This document shows positions 18,325 through 27,140 of a stretch of 64,000 bases of DNA, piece by piece. The stretch comes from Candidatus Heimdallarchaeum endolithica (GTDB lineage: Archaea > Asgardarchaeota > Heimdallarchaeia > Heimdallarchaeales > Heimdallarchaeaceae). The notes under the pieces are model-generated. The model was not told the origin of the DNA. It worked only from the letters and a program-made list of their open reading frames with translations, and ran no database searches. A program made the translations under genes and the position numbers. The stretch is from the NCBI GenBank assembly GCA_021513715.1, contig CP084167.1:2493174-2557173 (forward strand), read 5' to 3'. How positions within the stretch are numbered: position 1 is the first letter of the stretch; each line of letters starts with the position of its first letter.

Positions 18325-19578
18325 TTAACTTTTAAATTGTAAAGAATGATGGTATGCTTCTTTTTCTGTTTCTTGAAGAATAGAGCTATAACCTTTTTCT
18401 AAATAATCCTGAATAATCGAAAGAACTGATTTTGATATGGGAAGTTTAACACTGTTATTACTTTCAAGTATTTCTTCTACACTCACTTTAAGAGCCTCAA
18501 TATAAAGAGCAGCAGAATAAAGTTCTTTGATAAAGGTAAAATTCTTATGCATAATGAATCCTTTTAGATGAGATATTTTCAGTAGAATCTCTGATAAAAT
18601 TAAATTAACTTTATTTGTCTTCTCTGGAATATATCGGATTGGAGAATAACCAAGTTTCATCTCATAATTATATCGAAAAGCTTTAACTCGGGGAAGAACT
18701 AACCCTAATCTTTTGAATACTTTTTTGTCGAAATTTCCATATTTGTCATTGTTTCCGTAAAGCTCTAGATATTTGGCTACTAAATGAGGATAGTGTTTTC
18801 TAAGGGTGTCAATAAATTCGTTTTTATTTCTCCCTGGCTTAAGAGTGAGACCCCACGTGATAACATATTCCGCGTTGACCTTTTTTGCACTACGAAAAAT
18901 ATTTTTGATGTTTTCTGTTGTATCTCCAATAAATGGTAAACAAGGATAGAAATAAACGCCAGAATGTATTCCTTCTTTACGTAACTGAGATATAGCTTGA
19001 AAACGATCCTCTGAAGAACTAGCCCGAGGTTCGAAAATCTTGCGAACTGAATCATCCGCGAGAGTGATAGTGAAATTAACACTAGCATAAGTCTGTTCAT
19101 TAATAGCTTTAAGTAAGTCAAGATCACGAAGAACGAGAGTGCTTTTTGTGAGAATGAAGACTGGTAATTCATAATCACATATGATTTGGAGAAGTTTACG
19201 AGTAAGTTGAAGTTCTTTTTCTGCTGGTTGATAAACATCGCAAACTCCTCCACCCACAAAAATAACGAATTTAGAAGGAGAAGGCATTTGAATTCGCTCA
19301 ACTGTAGCATCTAAATAGTTGAGTAATGAGTGAGATGAATTAGAAGAAAAAAATCCTCTTTTTTTGAGATATTTCTCCAAGAGCTCTGGAGCATTAACCT
19401 TAACTTTGATTCGATTAGCAAAATCTTCATGCATATAATAGGATTCAGCTTTACCGTCACAATATTTGCAATCGTGCCAACAACCCTGATAGGGATTAAG
19501 GTAAACTTTAGCCCAAGAGAAAAAAGAAGGTGTTACTTCTTTGATCAACGATTTAGCACGAATACGTTCAATGATCAT
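18325..19578 (-). CDS. Radical SAM protein, SplB/COG1533-like
   Basis: 417 residues. The radical SAM cluster is CWHDCKYC, with Cys33, Cys37 and Cys40, preceded by NPYQG as in the spore photoproduct lyase-like COG1533 group. A conserved FVGGGVCDVYQPAEKELQLTRKLL follows. The true substrate of archaeal members is not established; DNA photoproduct repair is only a family-name inference. It lies 100 bases downstream of RaSEA on the same strand. Confidence 0.75.
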   Translation of the reverse strand: MIIERIRAKSLIKEVTPSFFSWAKVYLNPYQGCWHDCKYCDGKAESYYMHEDFANRIKVKVNAPELLEKYLKKRGFFSSNSSHSLLNYLDATVERIQMPSPSKFVIFVGGGVCDVYQPAEKELQLTRKLLQIICDYELPVFILTKSTLVLRDLDLLKAINEQTYASVNFTITLADDSVRKIFEPRASSSEDRFQAISQLRKEGIHSGVYFYPCLPFIGDTTENIKNIFRSAKKVNAEYVITWGLTLKPGRNKNEFIDTLRKHYPHLVAKYLELYGNNDKYGNFDKKVFKRLGLVLPRVKAFRYNYEMKLGYSPIRYIPEKTNKVNLILSEILLKISHLKGFIMHKNFTFIKELYSAALYIEALKVSVEEILESNNSVKLPISKSVLSIIQDYLEKGYSSILQETEKEAYHHSLQFKS

Positions 19579-19680
19579 TGTTTTCCCAATTAATCAAATA
19601 GAGTTTTTTTTTATTTATAAAGATAGTTAGGTTGATAGATTATCTCCTTTAGATGAAAAAAAAGACATAGAATTAAAATA

Positions 19681-20751
19681 TTAAAACGATAAGGAGAAAA
19701 AATCATTGTTATTAAGTTTTGAATGTAATAGGTAGCTTTTCCATTCAAGTTTACATGGGCAAGAAGGTAAATCCTGAAGAATGCTAGGATCTTGAGAAAG
19801 GGTGAAATCTTTGAGAGCTTGAACGATAGCAGAGTCACAAGAACCACAGTTGTGAGCTCCTCTCTTTTTACCTCCTGCAACAGGGTCACAAATGATTCTT
19901 AAATTTGGATAGAGAGTAGAAAGTTCCTGACAGATATGAACAAGAGACCATAAGTAGGGAGGACGGTAAAAATTTTTTTCAAAGAGTGAAGAAAGATAAG
20001 TACCACGCTGAATGTTTATGGCATTAATTGAAACTGTATCTACCCCTAAAGAAACAACTTGTTTAACACTGTTGAAAATATCTAATATAGAATCAAATTC
20101 TGAAACGAAAGGAGGTTTAAAAAGGAGATAAGCTTTAATTTTTGCTCCAAAAGAAAATACGCGTTTTGTAGCACGTTCAAAATCTTCCCAAAAGAAGCCT
20201 TTATTTATAGAATCACGAAGAATAGCATTGTTTGCACTTTCTAATCCTATAGCGATCTCAACTTTAGCAATATCAAAGTGATCACGGAGAAGTGTTAGCT
20301 TTTCTTCTGTAACATATGAAGGTCGAGACTCTAGGACTAACTCTTTAATACTTGATGAATAAGGTTGAAGTTCATGAAGGATAGAAATTAGAACTTGTTT
20401 TGGGACTTCGAGAGAATCAAGAATGCTACCACTAGTAAATAGTTTTATAGAATAAGAGAGGGACGGATCAATTAAAGAGGATAATTTAGAAGAAAAATCA
20501 GAGAGCATCTCTGAAAAATCTGGTTTTTGAGGGTTATCATAAAGATAACCGCAAATTGAACAACCTCCACTACGAGAAAGAGCCCAAGAACAACCTCTTG
20601 TAGGAAGAATAAAGACAATAGCTTTCGCCGGGCCAGTACGAAGACGATGATCTTCAACCCATGCAACAAGACGACGAGAAGTAGAACGCTTGGAAAGGGC
20701 AGATTGGCGGTAACTGTAGATTATAGAACTAAAAGAAGGGTTTATTTTCAT
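19681..20751 (-). CDS. raSEA: Archaeosine synthase radical SAM subunit RaSEA
   Basis: With ArcS, converts the lysine adduct of preQ0 at tRNA position 15 to archaeosine. It is 356 residues. The motif LPTRGCSWALSRSGGCSICGY gives Cys54, Cys64 and Cys67, the unusually wide cysteine spacing typical of this family. The ATG overlaps the TGA of the upstream arcS gene in ATGA, so translation is coupled, and the family is known to work as a complex with ArcS. The coding strand is pyrimidine-rich, unlike most genes in the window. Confidence 0.88.
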   Translation of the reverse strand: MKINPSFSSIIYSYRQSALSKRSTSRRLVAWVEDHRLRTGPAKAIVFILPTRGCSWALSRSGGCSICGYLYDNPQKPDFSEMLSDFSSKLSSLIDPSLSYSIKLFTSGSILDSLEVPKQVLISILHELQPYSSSIKELVLESRPSYVTEEKLTLLRDHFDIAKVEIAIGLESANNAILRDSINKGFFWEDFERATKRVFSFGAKIKAYLLFKPPFVSEFDSILDIFNSVKQVVSLGVDTVSINAINIQRGTYLSSLFEKNFYRPPYLWSLVHICQELSTLYPNLRIICDPVAGGKKRGAHNCGSCDSAIVQALKDFTLSQDPSILQDLPSCPCKLEWKSYLLHSKLNNNDFFSLSF

Positions 20752-22676
20752 TTTGTTTCACCTTTTTTGAGTTTGAGTTTTTTCTTTACTATAGCTAAAG
20801 AACCAGATGACATTTTATTCATGTCAACACCAGCGATGAGTGCTCGAGCAGTGGCCAAAACGCGACCTGAATTGACGATAAATATTTCATCAGATGGAAG
20901 AATAAATTCAGAAGCGTGATTACAACCAGGAGCGTAGATAGAACTACCTGTAATAGTTTCTGCAGCAAAATCTAAGTTGACGAGAGAGTAATCGAGAATC
21001 TCTTGAGCTGCTGCTGGCTGGAGAGAAAGAAAACCTGTACGGGAAAGATATGTGGCTATAAGTTTTTTTTCTCTGAATATCTGGATGTCTCTAGGATATT
21101 TACCACGAGTGCGAATTGGAGAAGAAAAGAGAACATTACCTGAGCCAGGACCGTATTGGTAATCTGCCGTAGCAATGAGTTTGCGGAGAAAAGAAGACAG
21201 ATTGTGAGATGAATTGGAATCAGTAAGGTCCAAAGAAGAAAAAACTTCGCGTAGGGTTGAAGAAAGATTGGAAAGAGAGGAAGAACTAGTTGGACGATCA
21301 GATGTGGAAGTATGATAAACTGTCAAATTCAAAGAATTAGAAACACGTTCAACTATATCAGAGTAACCTTGACCATGCGTGTGATTAATAAGAATAATGT
21401 TTTCAGGAAACTTAGAAAGAACATCAATGAGAAGAGACGAAGTGACAGCTATTTCTTCTTCTGACCAGTAACCAGAAACTGGTATATCATAAAAACGGGG
21501 AGGATAAAGAGATTCAAGTTCACGAGGAACTACAGAAAGTGGAGAGGTGATTATCAATTCTGAAATAAACGGTAAAAAGGATTTTCCTGCTTGGCGAAGA
21601 GATTGACTAAAAAGTGAATGAGAGCGAGAAAGAGAATAAGGTTTTCTTGCAGAACAAGGAAAAAGAATTACAACTCGAGTTTGAGGAGATGGATTAAAGC
21701 GTTCACGAACACGATGTCGGAAAAGTTCAACTTCAGGACGATTAAGCGATGAAGAGCTAGTACAAACTAAAGAAGTAGACTGTTGAGCTGGAAAACGAGA
21801 AAGGAAGGTAGAAGAATAGTTACGGTCGAAGTAATTGAGAGTCGAAGAAAGAAGGGGTGAAGAATGAACATCGCGTTCTACCAAAGTACGAAGGTTATCA
21901 GACTCCAAAAAGAAACGGATTTGAGAAAGTTTGTTAGCCATGACTTGAAGATTGTGTCCTAAGATGTCGGGAGGAGAAGAGCGGCAGAAAGAACAATAAC
22001 ATTCAGGATGATTAGAAAGAGGATAAACAGAATCAGAAGTGAGGAAAAACCCTCGTTCTGAGAGATAGTAAGCAAGAGAATCGTCGAAAAAGTCTATACC
22101 TGAATAGACAAGAAAAGAATAATAGGTGGGGGTAATTGGACCAGGAACATATAGAGCTATATCTGGAGCAAGTCGAGAGCGTAGAGAAACAAATAATTCA
22201 GAAAGTTTACGCTGATTGTTAAAGAGAGAAGAAAGACCAGTAAGAACAAAAAAAGAACAGTCAGTAGATAAAACATCTTCTAATAGAGGAGAATCGAAGA
22301 AAGTGTAAGGTAAAGTAAAAATTTGAGAATGAGGTTCTGGGAGAGATAGAAAAGAGGTAACATATTCAGAAAAAGATGATTCTGACAGAGTAGATGAAAC
22401 AAACGAGGGGTAAAAAGGTTGAGATGAAAGTGTAAAAGAAGAAGAAAGAACTCGCTCGGAAAGGTGAGGTGGAAAAGACCATCGTAACTGGAAAGAAGAA
22501 TCTAAGTCAGAAAAACGGGGAGGAAAAGAAGAATCAAAAAAACCTGAAAAGCCAAAATTAGAAGGTTTGTTACCAGAATTGAAAGAGAGAAGACCTGGTG
22601 CGAGGATATGAGAAGTACGAGTCTCGGCTAAAAGGCGAGAAAAACCAAAGGCAGAGAGAGGTTGAAAGAAACGCAA
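20748..22676 (-). CDS. arcS: Archaeosine synthase ArcS
   Basis: 642 residues, starting at TTG 22676. The N-terminal TGT-like domain carries the zinc ligands CYCSFC (226, 228, 231) and probably His241. The ArcS core motif PCSARKPYS sits at 340-348 with SRSH after it. A C-terminal PUA domain occupies about 565-640. ArcS adds lysine to preQ0-15 in tRNA before RaSEA cleaves it. Serine content is extreme: 24 of the first 100 residues by count. The coding strand is rich in T and C. The start codon is uncertain because no strong ribosome-binding site is seen. Confidence 0.88.
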   Translation of the reverse strand: MRFFQPLSAFGFSRLLAETRTSHILAPGLLSFNSGNKPSNFGFSGFFDSSFPPRFSDLDSSFQLRWSFPPHLSERVLSSSFTLSSQPFYPSFVSSTLSESSFSEYVTSFLSLPEPHSQIFTLPYTFFDSPLLEDVLSTDCSFFVLTGLSSLFNNQRKLSELFVSLRSRLAPDIALYVPGPITPTYYSFLVYSGIDFFDDSLAYYLSERGFFLTSDSVYPLSNHPECYCSFCRSSPPDILGHNLQVMANKLSQIRFFLESDNLRTLVERDVHSSPLLSSTLNYFDRNYSSTFLSRFPAQQSTSLVCTSSSSLNRPEVELFRHRVRERFNPSPQTRVVILFPCSARKPYSLSRSHSLFSQSLRQAGKSFLPFISELIITSPLSVVPRELESLYPPRFYDIPVSGYWSEEEIAVTSSLLIDVLSKFPENIILINHTHGQGYSDIVERVSNSLNLTVYHTSTSDRPTSSSSLSNLSSTLREVFSSLDLTDSNSSHNLSSFLRKLIATADYQYGPGSGNVLFSSPIRTRGKYPRDIQIFREKKLIATYLSRTGFLSLQPAAAQEILDYSLVNLDFAAETITGSSIYAPGCNHASEFILPSDEIFIVNSGRVLATARALIAGVDMNKMSSGSLAIVKKKLKLKKGETK

Positions 22677-22930
22677 AAATTACACCTAAGAAAAGAAAAT
22701 AAAAGAAGATTAAAAAGAATACGATTAGAAAGAAAAGAAAGACGGAACAGAAAACAATTAAGACGATTTATATAAAATTAAAGATGAAAAAGGCTAATAC
22801 TCTTGAGAAAAAATCAGTTGTATAATAAAGAAAGCAAAAGAAAAACTTTTCAAAAGTAACGAAAATTTTAAAACAGTTAAAAAAGTAGAAGTAACAGAAA
22901 GCCTAAAACTTGTGAAAAAGAGCGTTATGT

Positions 22931-23038
22931 GGCCTCGTGGCTTAACTCGGTAGAGCAACGGACTCTTAATCCGTAGGTTAGGGGTTCAAAAAACTAGCGT
23001 TGCGGGCGCTAAATTTGAAAATCCCCTCGAGGTCACCA
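22931..23038 (+). tRNA. tRNA-Lys(CTT) with a T-loop intron
   Basis: Acceptor GGCCTCG pairs with CGAGGTC (one G-U). D stem is GCTT/GAGC, and anticodon stem ACGGA/TCCGT. The loop CTCTTAA has anticodon CTT at 22965-22967. T stem is AGGGG/CCCCT. Discriminator is A, and CCA is encoded at 23036-23038. The T-loop is 38 nucleotides instead of 7. Removing 22991-23021 gives the standard TTCAAAT loop, so the gene carries a 31-nt intron at canonical position 59/60. There is no anticodon intron. Confidence 0.9.
22991..23021 (+). other. tRNA intron at position 59/60 (31 nt)
   Basis: The precursor folds as a strict bulge-helix-bulge. The outer helix is the T stem, AGGGG/CCCCT. There is a 3-nt bulge AAT on the 3' strand, a 4-bp central helix TTCA/TGAA, a 3-nt bulge AAA on the 5' strand, and then an intron hairpin TAGCG/CGCTA. 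Splicing in the two bulges restores TTCAAAT. The hairpin core GCGTTGCGG is shared with the intron in tRNA-Lys(TTT). Confidence 0.8.
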
Positions 23039-23330
23039 GTTTTTTAGATTGTTCTTTTGAATAAGTTTGAATTCTACTTTTTATTATATTTAGAATAAGA
23101 CAACGATATCATTTATTCTGAAGTACCAAAATTATTTGAGAAGAGCTTCAAGCAAGCGCACAGAAATGTCATAAGCTGAAAGTTTTTTACTCTCATGTAA
23201 TTTAATATTTCTAACTTCATAAATACAAAGCAAGGAAGTTGCAGTTTTTTACTGAACTTTTTCTATCTATTGCTTTTTTTAACCCTTTATCTTTATTATT
23301 TTCTTTTACAATAGTGAGATTACAATCTTT

Positions 23331-23651
23331 TCACTTTTTCCACTCATAAAGACTCACAACCCGAAGTCCATTTTTATCGTTTATCCGCACTCTTTTAATT
23401 ATTCCACGGGCTAACAAATAGGTAATAGAGGAGTTGAGATAAAAGGGATCATCAACGTTATACTTTTCTTTGAGGTGAAAACTAACTTCTTCTAGAGTAA
23501 TTACTTCACCAAAGGAGATCAAAGAAAGAATCGTTTCTAAAACTCTAAAAGAAGAGTGGTTGGAAGGATGAACTAAAGTTTCAGGAGAAAGACAGTTATC
23601 TATTTGTTGCTCTCCTTTCAAAAGATGGTTGTTATTCATTATTTCTATCAT
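23331..23651 (-). CDS. Small winged-helix-like protein between tRNA-Lys genes
   Basis: 106 residues. Residues about 35-100 look like a winged helix (FRVLETILSLISFGEVITLEEVSFHLKEKY ... NSSITYLLARGIIKRVRI). GAGGAA lies directly upstream of the first ATG, supporting this start. It stands alone between two convergent tRNA genes. I recognise no family; a DNA-binding role is inferred from fold only. Confidence 0.55.
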   Translation of the reverse strand: MIEIMNNNHLLKGEQQIDNCLSPETLVHPSNHSSFRVLETILSLISFGEVITLEEVSFHLKEKYNVDDPFYLNSSITYLLARGIIKRVRINDKNGLRVVSLYEWKK

Positions 23652-24108
23652 TTCCTCTTCTATTAATCTTGAGGCTATTGGGCATCTTAACCACCCTTAC
23701 TAAAAGAATGTAATAATACCAACAAAAACAAAAATTATGCTTTTTTTCTAAAGATCTACTTAGTCTACTTATACACTTGTGATTTACCAAATATTTTTTC
23801 TTTATTTAATTCGACTTTTATTGAAAATAAATATTATAGAATAGTTATACGGAACATGATGATTTTCCAATAATTATTTGATTGTTTTTTCAATAGATGA
23901 TTAATGACCTATTTTTTATCTGTAATAATGCATACTGAAACTCTATTTGTTATACAGTATAGTTATGATTCTAAGGTGGATTTTAGGAATTAGTTGAGGA
24001 GAGTAAAAAAAAAGGGTTTAGAATAATTATTTTTATTTTAGGATTTTTTTATTATAGAAGCAATAAGACTAATTCAATTATTTCTTTTCAAATAAGGTAA
24101 AAAGAGTT
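23652..24108. other. Intergenic region without recognised feature
   Basis: About 455 bases of AT-rich sequence between the winged-helix gene and the 3' end of tRNA-Lys(TTT). No ORF, hairpin or repeat stood out on either strand. Confidence 0.4.
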
Positions 24109-24125
24109 TGGCGGGCTCGAGGGGA

Positions 24126-24159
24126 TTTTCATAATTTGCGCCGCAACGCAGATAATTAT
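24126..24159 (-). other. tRNA intron at position 59/60 (34 nt)
   Basis: Same bulge-helix-bulge geometry as in tRNA-Lys(CTT): T stem outside, 3' bulge AAT, central TTCA/TGAA, 5' bulge AAA. The inner helix is TAATT/AATTA, and a second short stem TGCG/CGCA encloses TTGCGG. Removal leaves TTCAAAT. Confidence 0.8.
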
Positions 24160-24181
24160 TTTGAACCCCCGACTGACAGGT

Positions 24182-24212
24182 TTCGTAAACTGGTGCCGAC
24201 AAGCACCAATTT
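24182..24212 (-). other. tRNA intron at position 37/38 (about 31 nt)
   Basis: An insertion after A37 in the anticodon loop, the commonest archaeal intron site. It contains a strong hairpin TGGTGC/GCACCA. A perfect 3-4-3 bulge-helix-bulge was not obvious by eye, so the exact boundaries could shift by a base or the motif may be a relaxed form. Confidence 0.7.
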
Positions 24213-24489
24213 TAAAAGCCTGCTGATCTAACCTAGCTGATCTACGAGCCCGGTAATTTTTCCTTAACTATCGGGGAATGCTTTTCTTGCATTTTTCCGT
24301 GTTATTGTTCTCGTATGGTTGTTTTTCTTTCTTATTTTAAAATTTTCGTTCAAGAATAAAATCTTTCCCCTCCACAAAGGTCGAAAAAAGAATAACTAAA
24401 AATCATGTAACTAACTAAATATTAAATACTTTAAATGTCAAAAATTTTTTTCAACATCTTTTAATAACTTATTATTTTCTATATCTTGC

Positions 24490-25539
24490 ATGCAAACCAC
24501 TCATGAAATTATATACTCCTCTTCTAGCTCTCTTCCTTCTATTCTCTCTAGTAGTGTTGATCTTGTTGTCACTTCTCCCCCTTATCCAATGATTGAGATG
24601 TGGGATGAGCTTTTTTTTAATCTTAACCCTGATATCGAGTCTTCTTTAACCTCTTATCCTTCTTCAGCTTTTGAGCTTATGCATTTAGAGCTGGACAAAA
24701 CTTGGACTGAAATTGATCGTCTTCTCAAACCTGGTTCTATCGTTTGTATAAACATTGGTGATGCAACGCGAAAGATTAATTGTAACTTTGCTCTTTATTC
24801 TAATAGTTCTCGAATAATCAGAAAATTTCTTGAATTGGGCTATTTTTGTTTACCTTCTATTCTGTGGCGTAAACAAACTAACTCTCCCACCAAATTTATG
24901 GGGTCGGGCATGCTTCCTCCCGGTGCTTATGTAACTTTAGAACATGAGCACATCTTGCTTTTCCGTAAAGGTTCTAAGCGAGAGTTTAATTCTCCCGAAT
25001 CTAAATTGAATCGTCGTCGTAGCGCTTATTTTTGGGAAGAACGTAACCTCTGGTTTTCTGATATTTGGGAGTTTAAAGGCGTAAGCCAAAAACTTAATTC
25101 TGAAGTTTTGCGCTCTCGTAGTGCTGCCTATCCTTTTGAGTTAGCTTTTCGCCTTATTAACATGTTTTCAGTTCAAGGTGATACAGTTCTTGATCCTTTT
25201 TTAGGTACGGGAACAACTACTCTAGCAGCTATTACTTCATGTCGTAACAGTATTGGTGTAGAAATTGATAAAAATTTCAAGTCTATTATTCTCGAAAGCA
25301 TAAGAAAGGTAAAAGATTTTGCAAATGGTTATATTGATAATCGTTTGCAGACACATCTGGCTTTTGTTCAACAAAAAGAAGAAACACATTCCTTTAAGCA
25401 TCGTAACTCTGTTTATGGTTTTCCTGTTATGACTGCACAAGAAACTGATCTTTACTTCCCTAAAATTGAAAATGTTAAAATAAAAGATGAATCACTTTTC
25501 GAAATTATTTATAAAAATAAAGAAAAGATTTATTCGTAA
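24490..25539 (+). CDS. Orphan DNA methyltransferase, beta-class, SPPY type
   Basis: 349 residues. Motif IV SPPY is at 29-32 near the N-terminus, and motif I LDPFLGTGTT lies in the C-terminal half. That gives the IV-before-I order of beta-class amino-methyltransferases. SPPY is commonest in N4-cytosine enzymes, so m4C is the first guess; N6-adenine is possible. No restriction endonuclease is adjacent, so it may be a solitary methyltransferase. The first 30 residues are Ser-rich and the coding strand is pyrimidine-rich, like arcS. Its 3' end overlaps the convergent GPN GTPase by 10 bases. Confidence 0.8.
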   Translation: MQTTHEIIYSSSSSLPSILSSSVDLVVTSPPYPMIEMWDELFFNLNPDIESSLTSYPSSAFELMHLELDKTWTEIDRLLKPGSIVCINIGDATRKINCNFALYSNSSRIIRKFLELGYFCLPSILWRKQTNSPTKFMGSGMLPPGAYVTLEHEHILLFRKGSKREFNSPESKLNRRRSAYFWEERNLWFSDIWEFKGVSQKLNSEVLRSRSAAYPFELAFRLINMFSVQGDTVLDPFLGTGTTTLAAITSCRNSIGVEIDKNFKSIILESIRKVKDFANGYIDNRLQTHLAFVQQKEETHSFKHRNSVYGFPVMTAQETDLYFPKIENVKIKDESLFEIIYKNKEKIYS

Positions 25540-26309
25540 AAATCATCTCTTGTTCCAAACTCTCTTTCTATTGCAGCGATTAGTGTTTCTATATTGTGCA
25601 TAGTTGTTGCGCTTATTGGAAATAGTTCTCCAGTGTTTCTGAATTGTTCTATGGTTTGTATTATATTCAATCCTAGTTGTTTTGATAATGATATTGTTTG
25701 CCCTCTTCCTATTTCTATTCCTATTGTTTCTGGTTCTTCTATCCATCTTTCTAATCTTTCTTTGTGATCTTTTTTTATTAAATCTGCTTTTGAAATTACA
25801 GGTATTTGTGGGAGTTCTAATTGGAATTCTACTGATAGGCTTAGTAACAATATGCTTGCTAAACCTTCAGGTTTTAGTACTAATGATGGATCTATTAGGA
25901 ACACCGATACAGGTTCTCTATTTTCTTTTAACATATTAGCGATAAACTTTCCACTGCTTCTATATGCGAATAATTCTATTTGTCCTGGTGTGTCTACGAT
26001 TAAATATTGCGGGTCAACGTACTCCACTTCTGACATTAAATCATGTATTTTAGTTGCAATTAGGTCCATACTGGCTATCATCGCTCCATTTGGACCTAGG
26101 TTGTATTCGTTTACTATTTCATTTATGTCTACTATATCTCTTACATCTATCGCAGGAGCGTAAGGTATTGTTCTTACACCCGCATCTAAGTTAAGTATAC
26201 CTACATCTAACTTCTTTTCCGAGAACCAATCAAATAATGTCCTTGTCAGAAAAGTTTTTCCTGCTCCCGCAGTTCCTAGTAAGTAAATTATGTATTTTCT
26301 ATCTGGCAC
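25530..26309 (-). CDS. GPN-loop GTPase
   Basis: 259 residues. Walker A is GTAGAGKT at 12-19. The diagnostic GPN tripeptide is at 72-74 (NLGPNGA). The guanine-specificity motif SKAD and a DTPGQIE switch II are present. The archaeal members are homodimeric relatives of eukaryotic GPN1-3, linked there to RNA polymerase II assembly. The archaeal role is not established. It lies immediately upstream of a four-gene same-strand run. Confidence 0.92.
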   Translation of the reverse strand: MPDRKYIIYLLGTAGAGKTFLTRTLFDWFSEKKLDVGILNLDAGVRTIPYAPAIDVRDIVDINEIVNEYNLGPNGAMIASMDLIATKIHDLMSEVEYVDPQYLIVDTPGQIELFAYRSSGKFIANMLKENREPVSVFLIDPSLVLKPEGLASILLLSLSVEFQLELPQIPVISKADLIKKDHKERLERWIEEPETIGIEIGRGQTISLSKQLGLNIIQTIEQFRNTGELFPISATTMHNIETLIAAIEREFGTRDDFYE

Positions 26310-26312
26310 TTT

Positions 26313-27098
26313 TTATTCTCCTATTTCTGTTATCTTTATTTTGGGTTGATTCTCTTTTATTTTATCTATCAAAAACCTTTTTGCTTCTGCAACTATTTTT
26401 TCTCCCTCTTCTCCAGAATATGAAAAATGAATTATTATTCCTTTTCTTTCTCCGAACTGGGGGTGAGATTTAATGTACAGTTTTTTAAATTTCTTTTTTG
26501 TTTGATTAATATAAGGTGCTATCTCACTTTCTCTACAGTTTTCTACTATTATTTTACATTCTGTTATGAGAATTTTTATTTTAGACGATAGGTAAGGGTG
26601 AATAGCCGTTGTGTATATAGTTTTCATCTCCGTTGGGACACCAGGCAAACAGAATATCTCTGTTTTCTTATATTTTATTAAACATCCTGGCGCTGCTCCC
26701 GCACTATTGTTTAGTATTTTTCCTCCTTCTGGTATTAACGCCATTTTTCTTCTCTCTTCACTCATTTCTAATCCATACTTTTCATAATGCTCTTTTATTA
26801 ACTCTAGCGCTTCTTTGTTTTCTATTAGTCTCTTTCCTGTTACTTTTGATATAACTTCCATTTGTATATCATCATATGTTGGACCCAATCCACCTGTGAC
26901 AATCAATATTTCTGGTTCTCTCTCTATGACTTCTTTAATGCACTCGCTTGCTAGTTTTAGTTCATCCCTTACACTAGTTATTCTTCTTACTTCTATTCCT
27001 AATCTTGTTAGCTGTTCTCCAAGGTAAGTTGCGTTTGTATTAACAGTAATTCCCATTAGCAGTTCATTTCCTAAACAAACAATCTCCGCTGTAACCAT
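26313..27098 (-). CDS. CinA/MoaB-like molybdopterin-binding domain protein
   Basis: 261 residues from the ATG at 27098, which has GAAGGA upstream; an upstream in-frame ATG at 27137 has no such site. The N-terminal ~170 residues match COG1058: AEIVCLGNELLMGITVNTNATYLGEQL, VTGGLGPTYDD and PGVPTEMKTIY. Bacterial CinA proteins act in NMN deamidation or ADP-ribose cleavage; the archaeal proteins are only annotated as related. A specific link to molybdenum cofactor is not implied. It ends 3 bases before the GPN GTPase start. Confidence 0.82.
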   Translation of the reverse strand: MVTAEIVCLGNELLMGITVNTNATYLGEQLTRLGIEVRRITSVRDELKLASECIKEVIEREPEILIVTGGLGPTYDDIQMEVISKVTGKRLIENKEALELIKEHYEKYGLEMSEERRKMALIPEGGKILNNSAGAAPGCLIKYKKTEIFCLPGVPTEMKTIYTTAIHPYLSSKIKILITECKIIVENCRESEIAPYINQTKKKFKKLYIKSHPQFGERKGIIIHFSYSGEEGEKIVAEAKRFLIDKIKENQPKIKITEIGE

Positions 27099-27140
27099 TT
27101 TTTTTCCTTCTTTACATTTTTCTTTATATTTTTCCAATTA

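Larger units (their letters stand above)
24109..24251 (-). tRNA. tRNA-Lys(TTT) with two introns (anticodon loop and T-loop)
   Basis: Read on the minus strand: acceptor GGGCTCG/CGAGCCC, positions 8-9 TA, D stem GATC/GATC, anticodon stem GCAGG/CCTGT. The loop CTTTTAA has anticodon TTT at 24214-24216. T stem is GGGGG/CCCCT with one G-U, discriminator G, and encoded CCA at 24109-24111. The gene is 143 nt. Two insertions explain the excess: about 31 nt after position 37 (24182-24212) and 34 nt at 59/60 (24126-24159). Confidence 0.88.
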
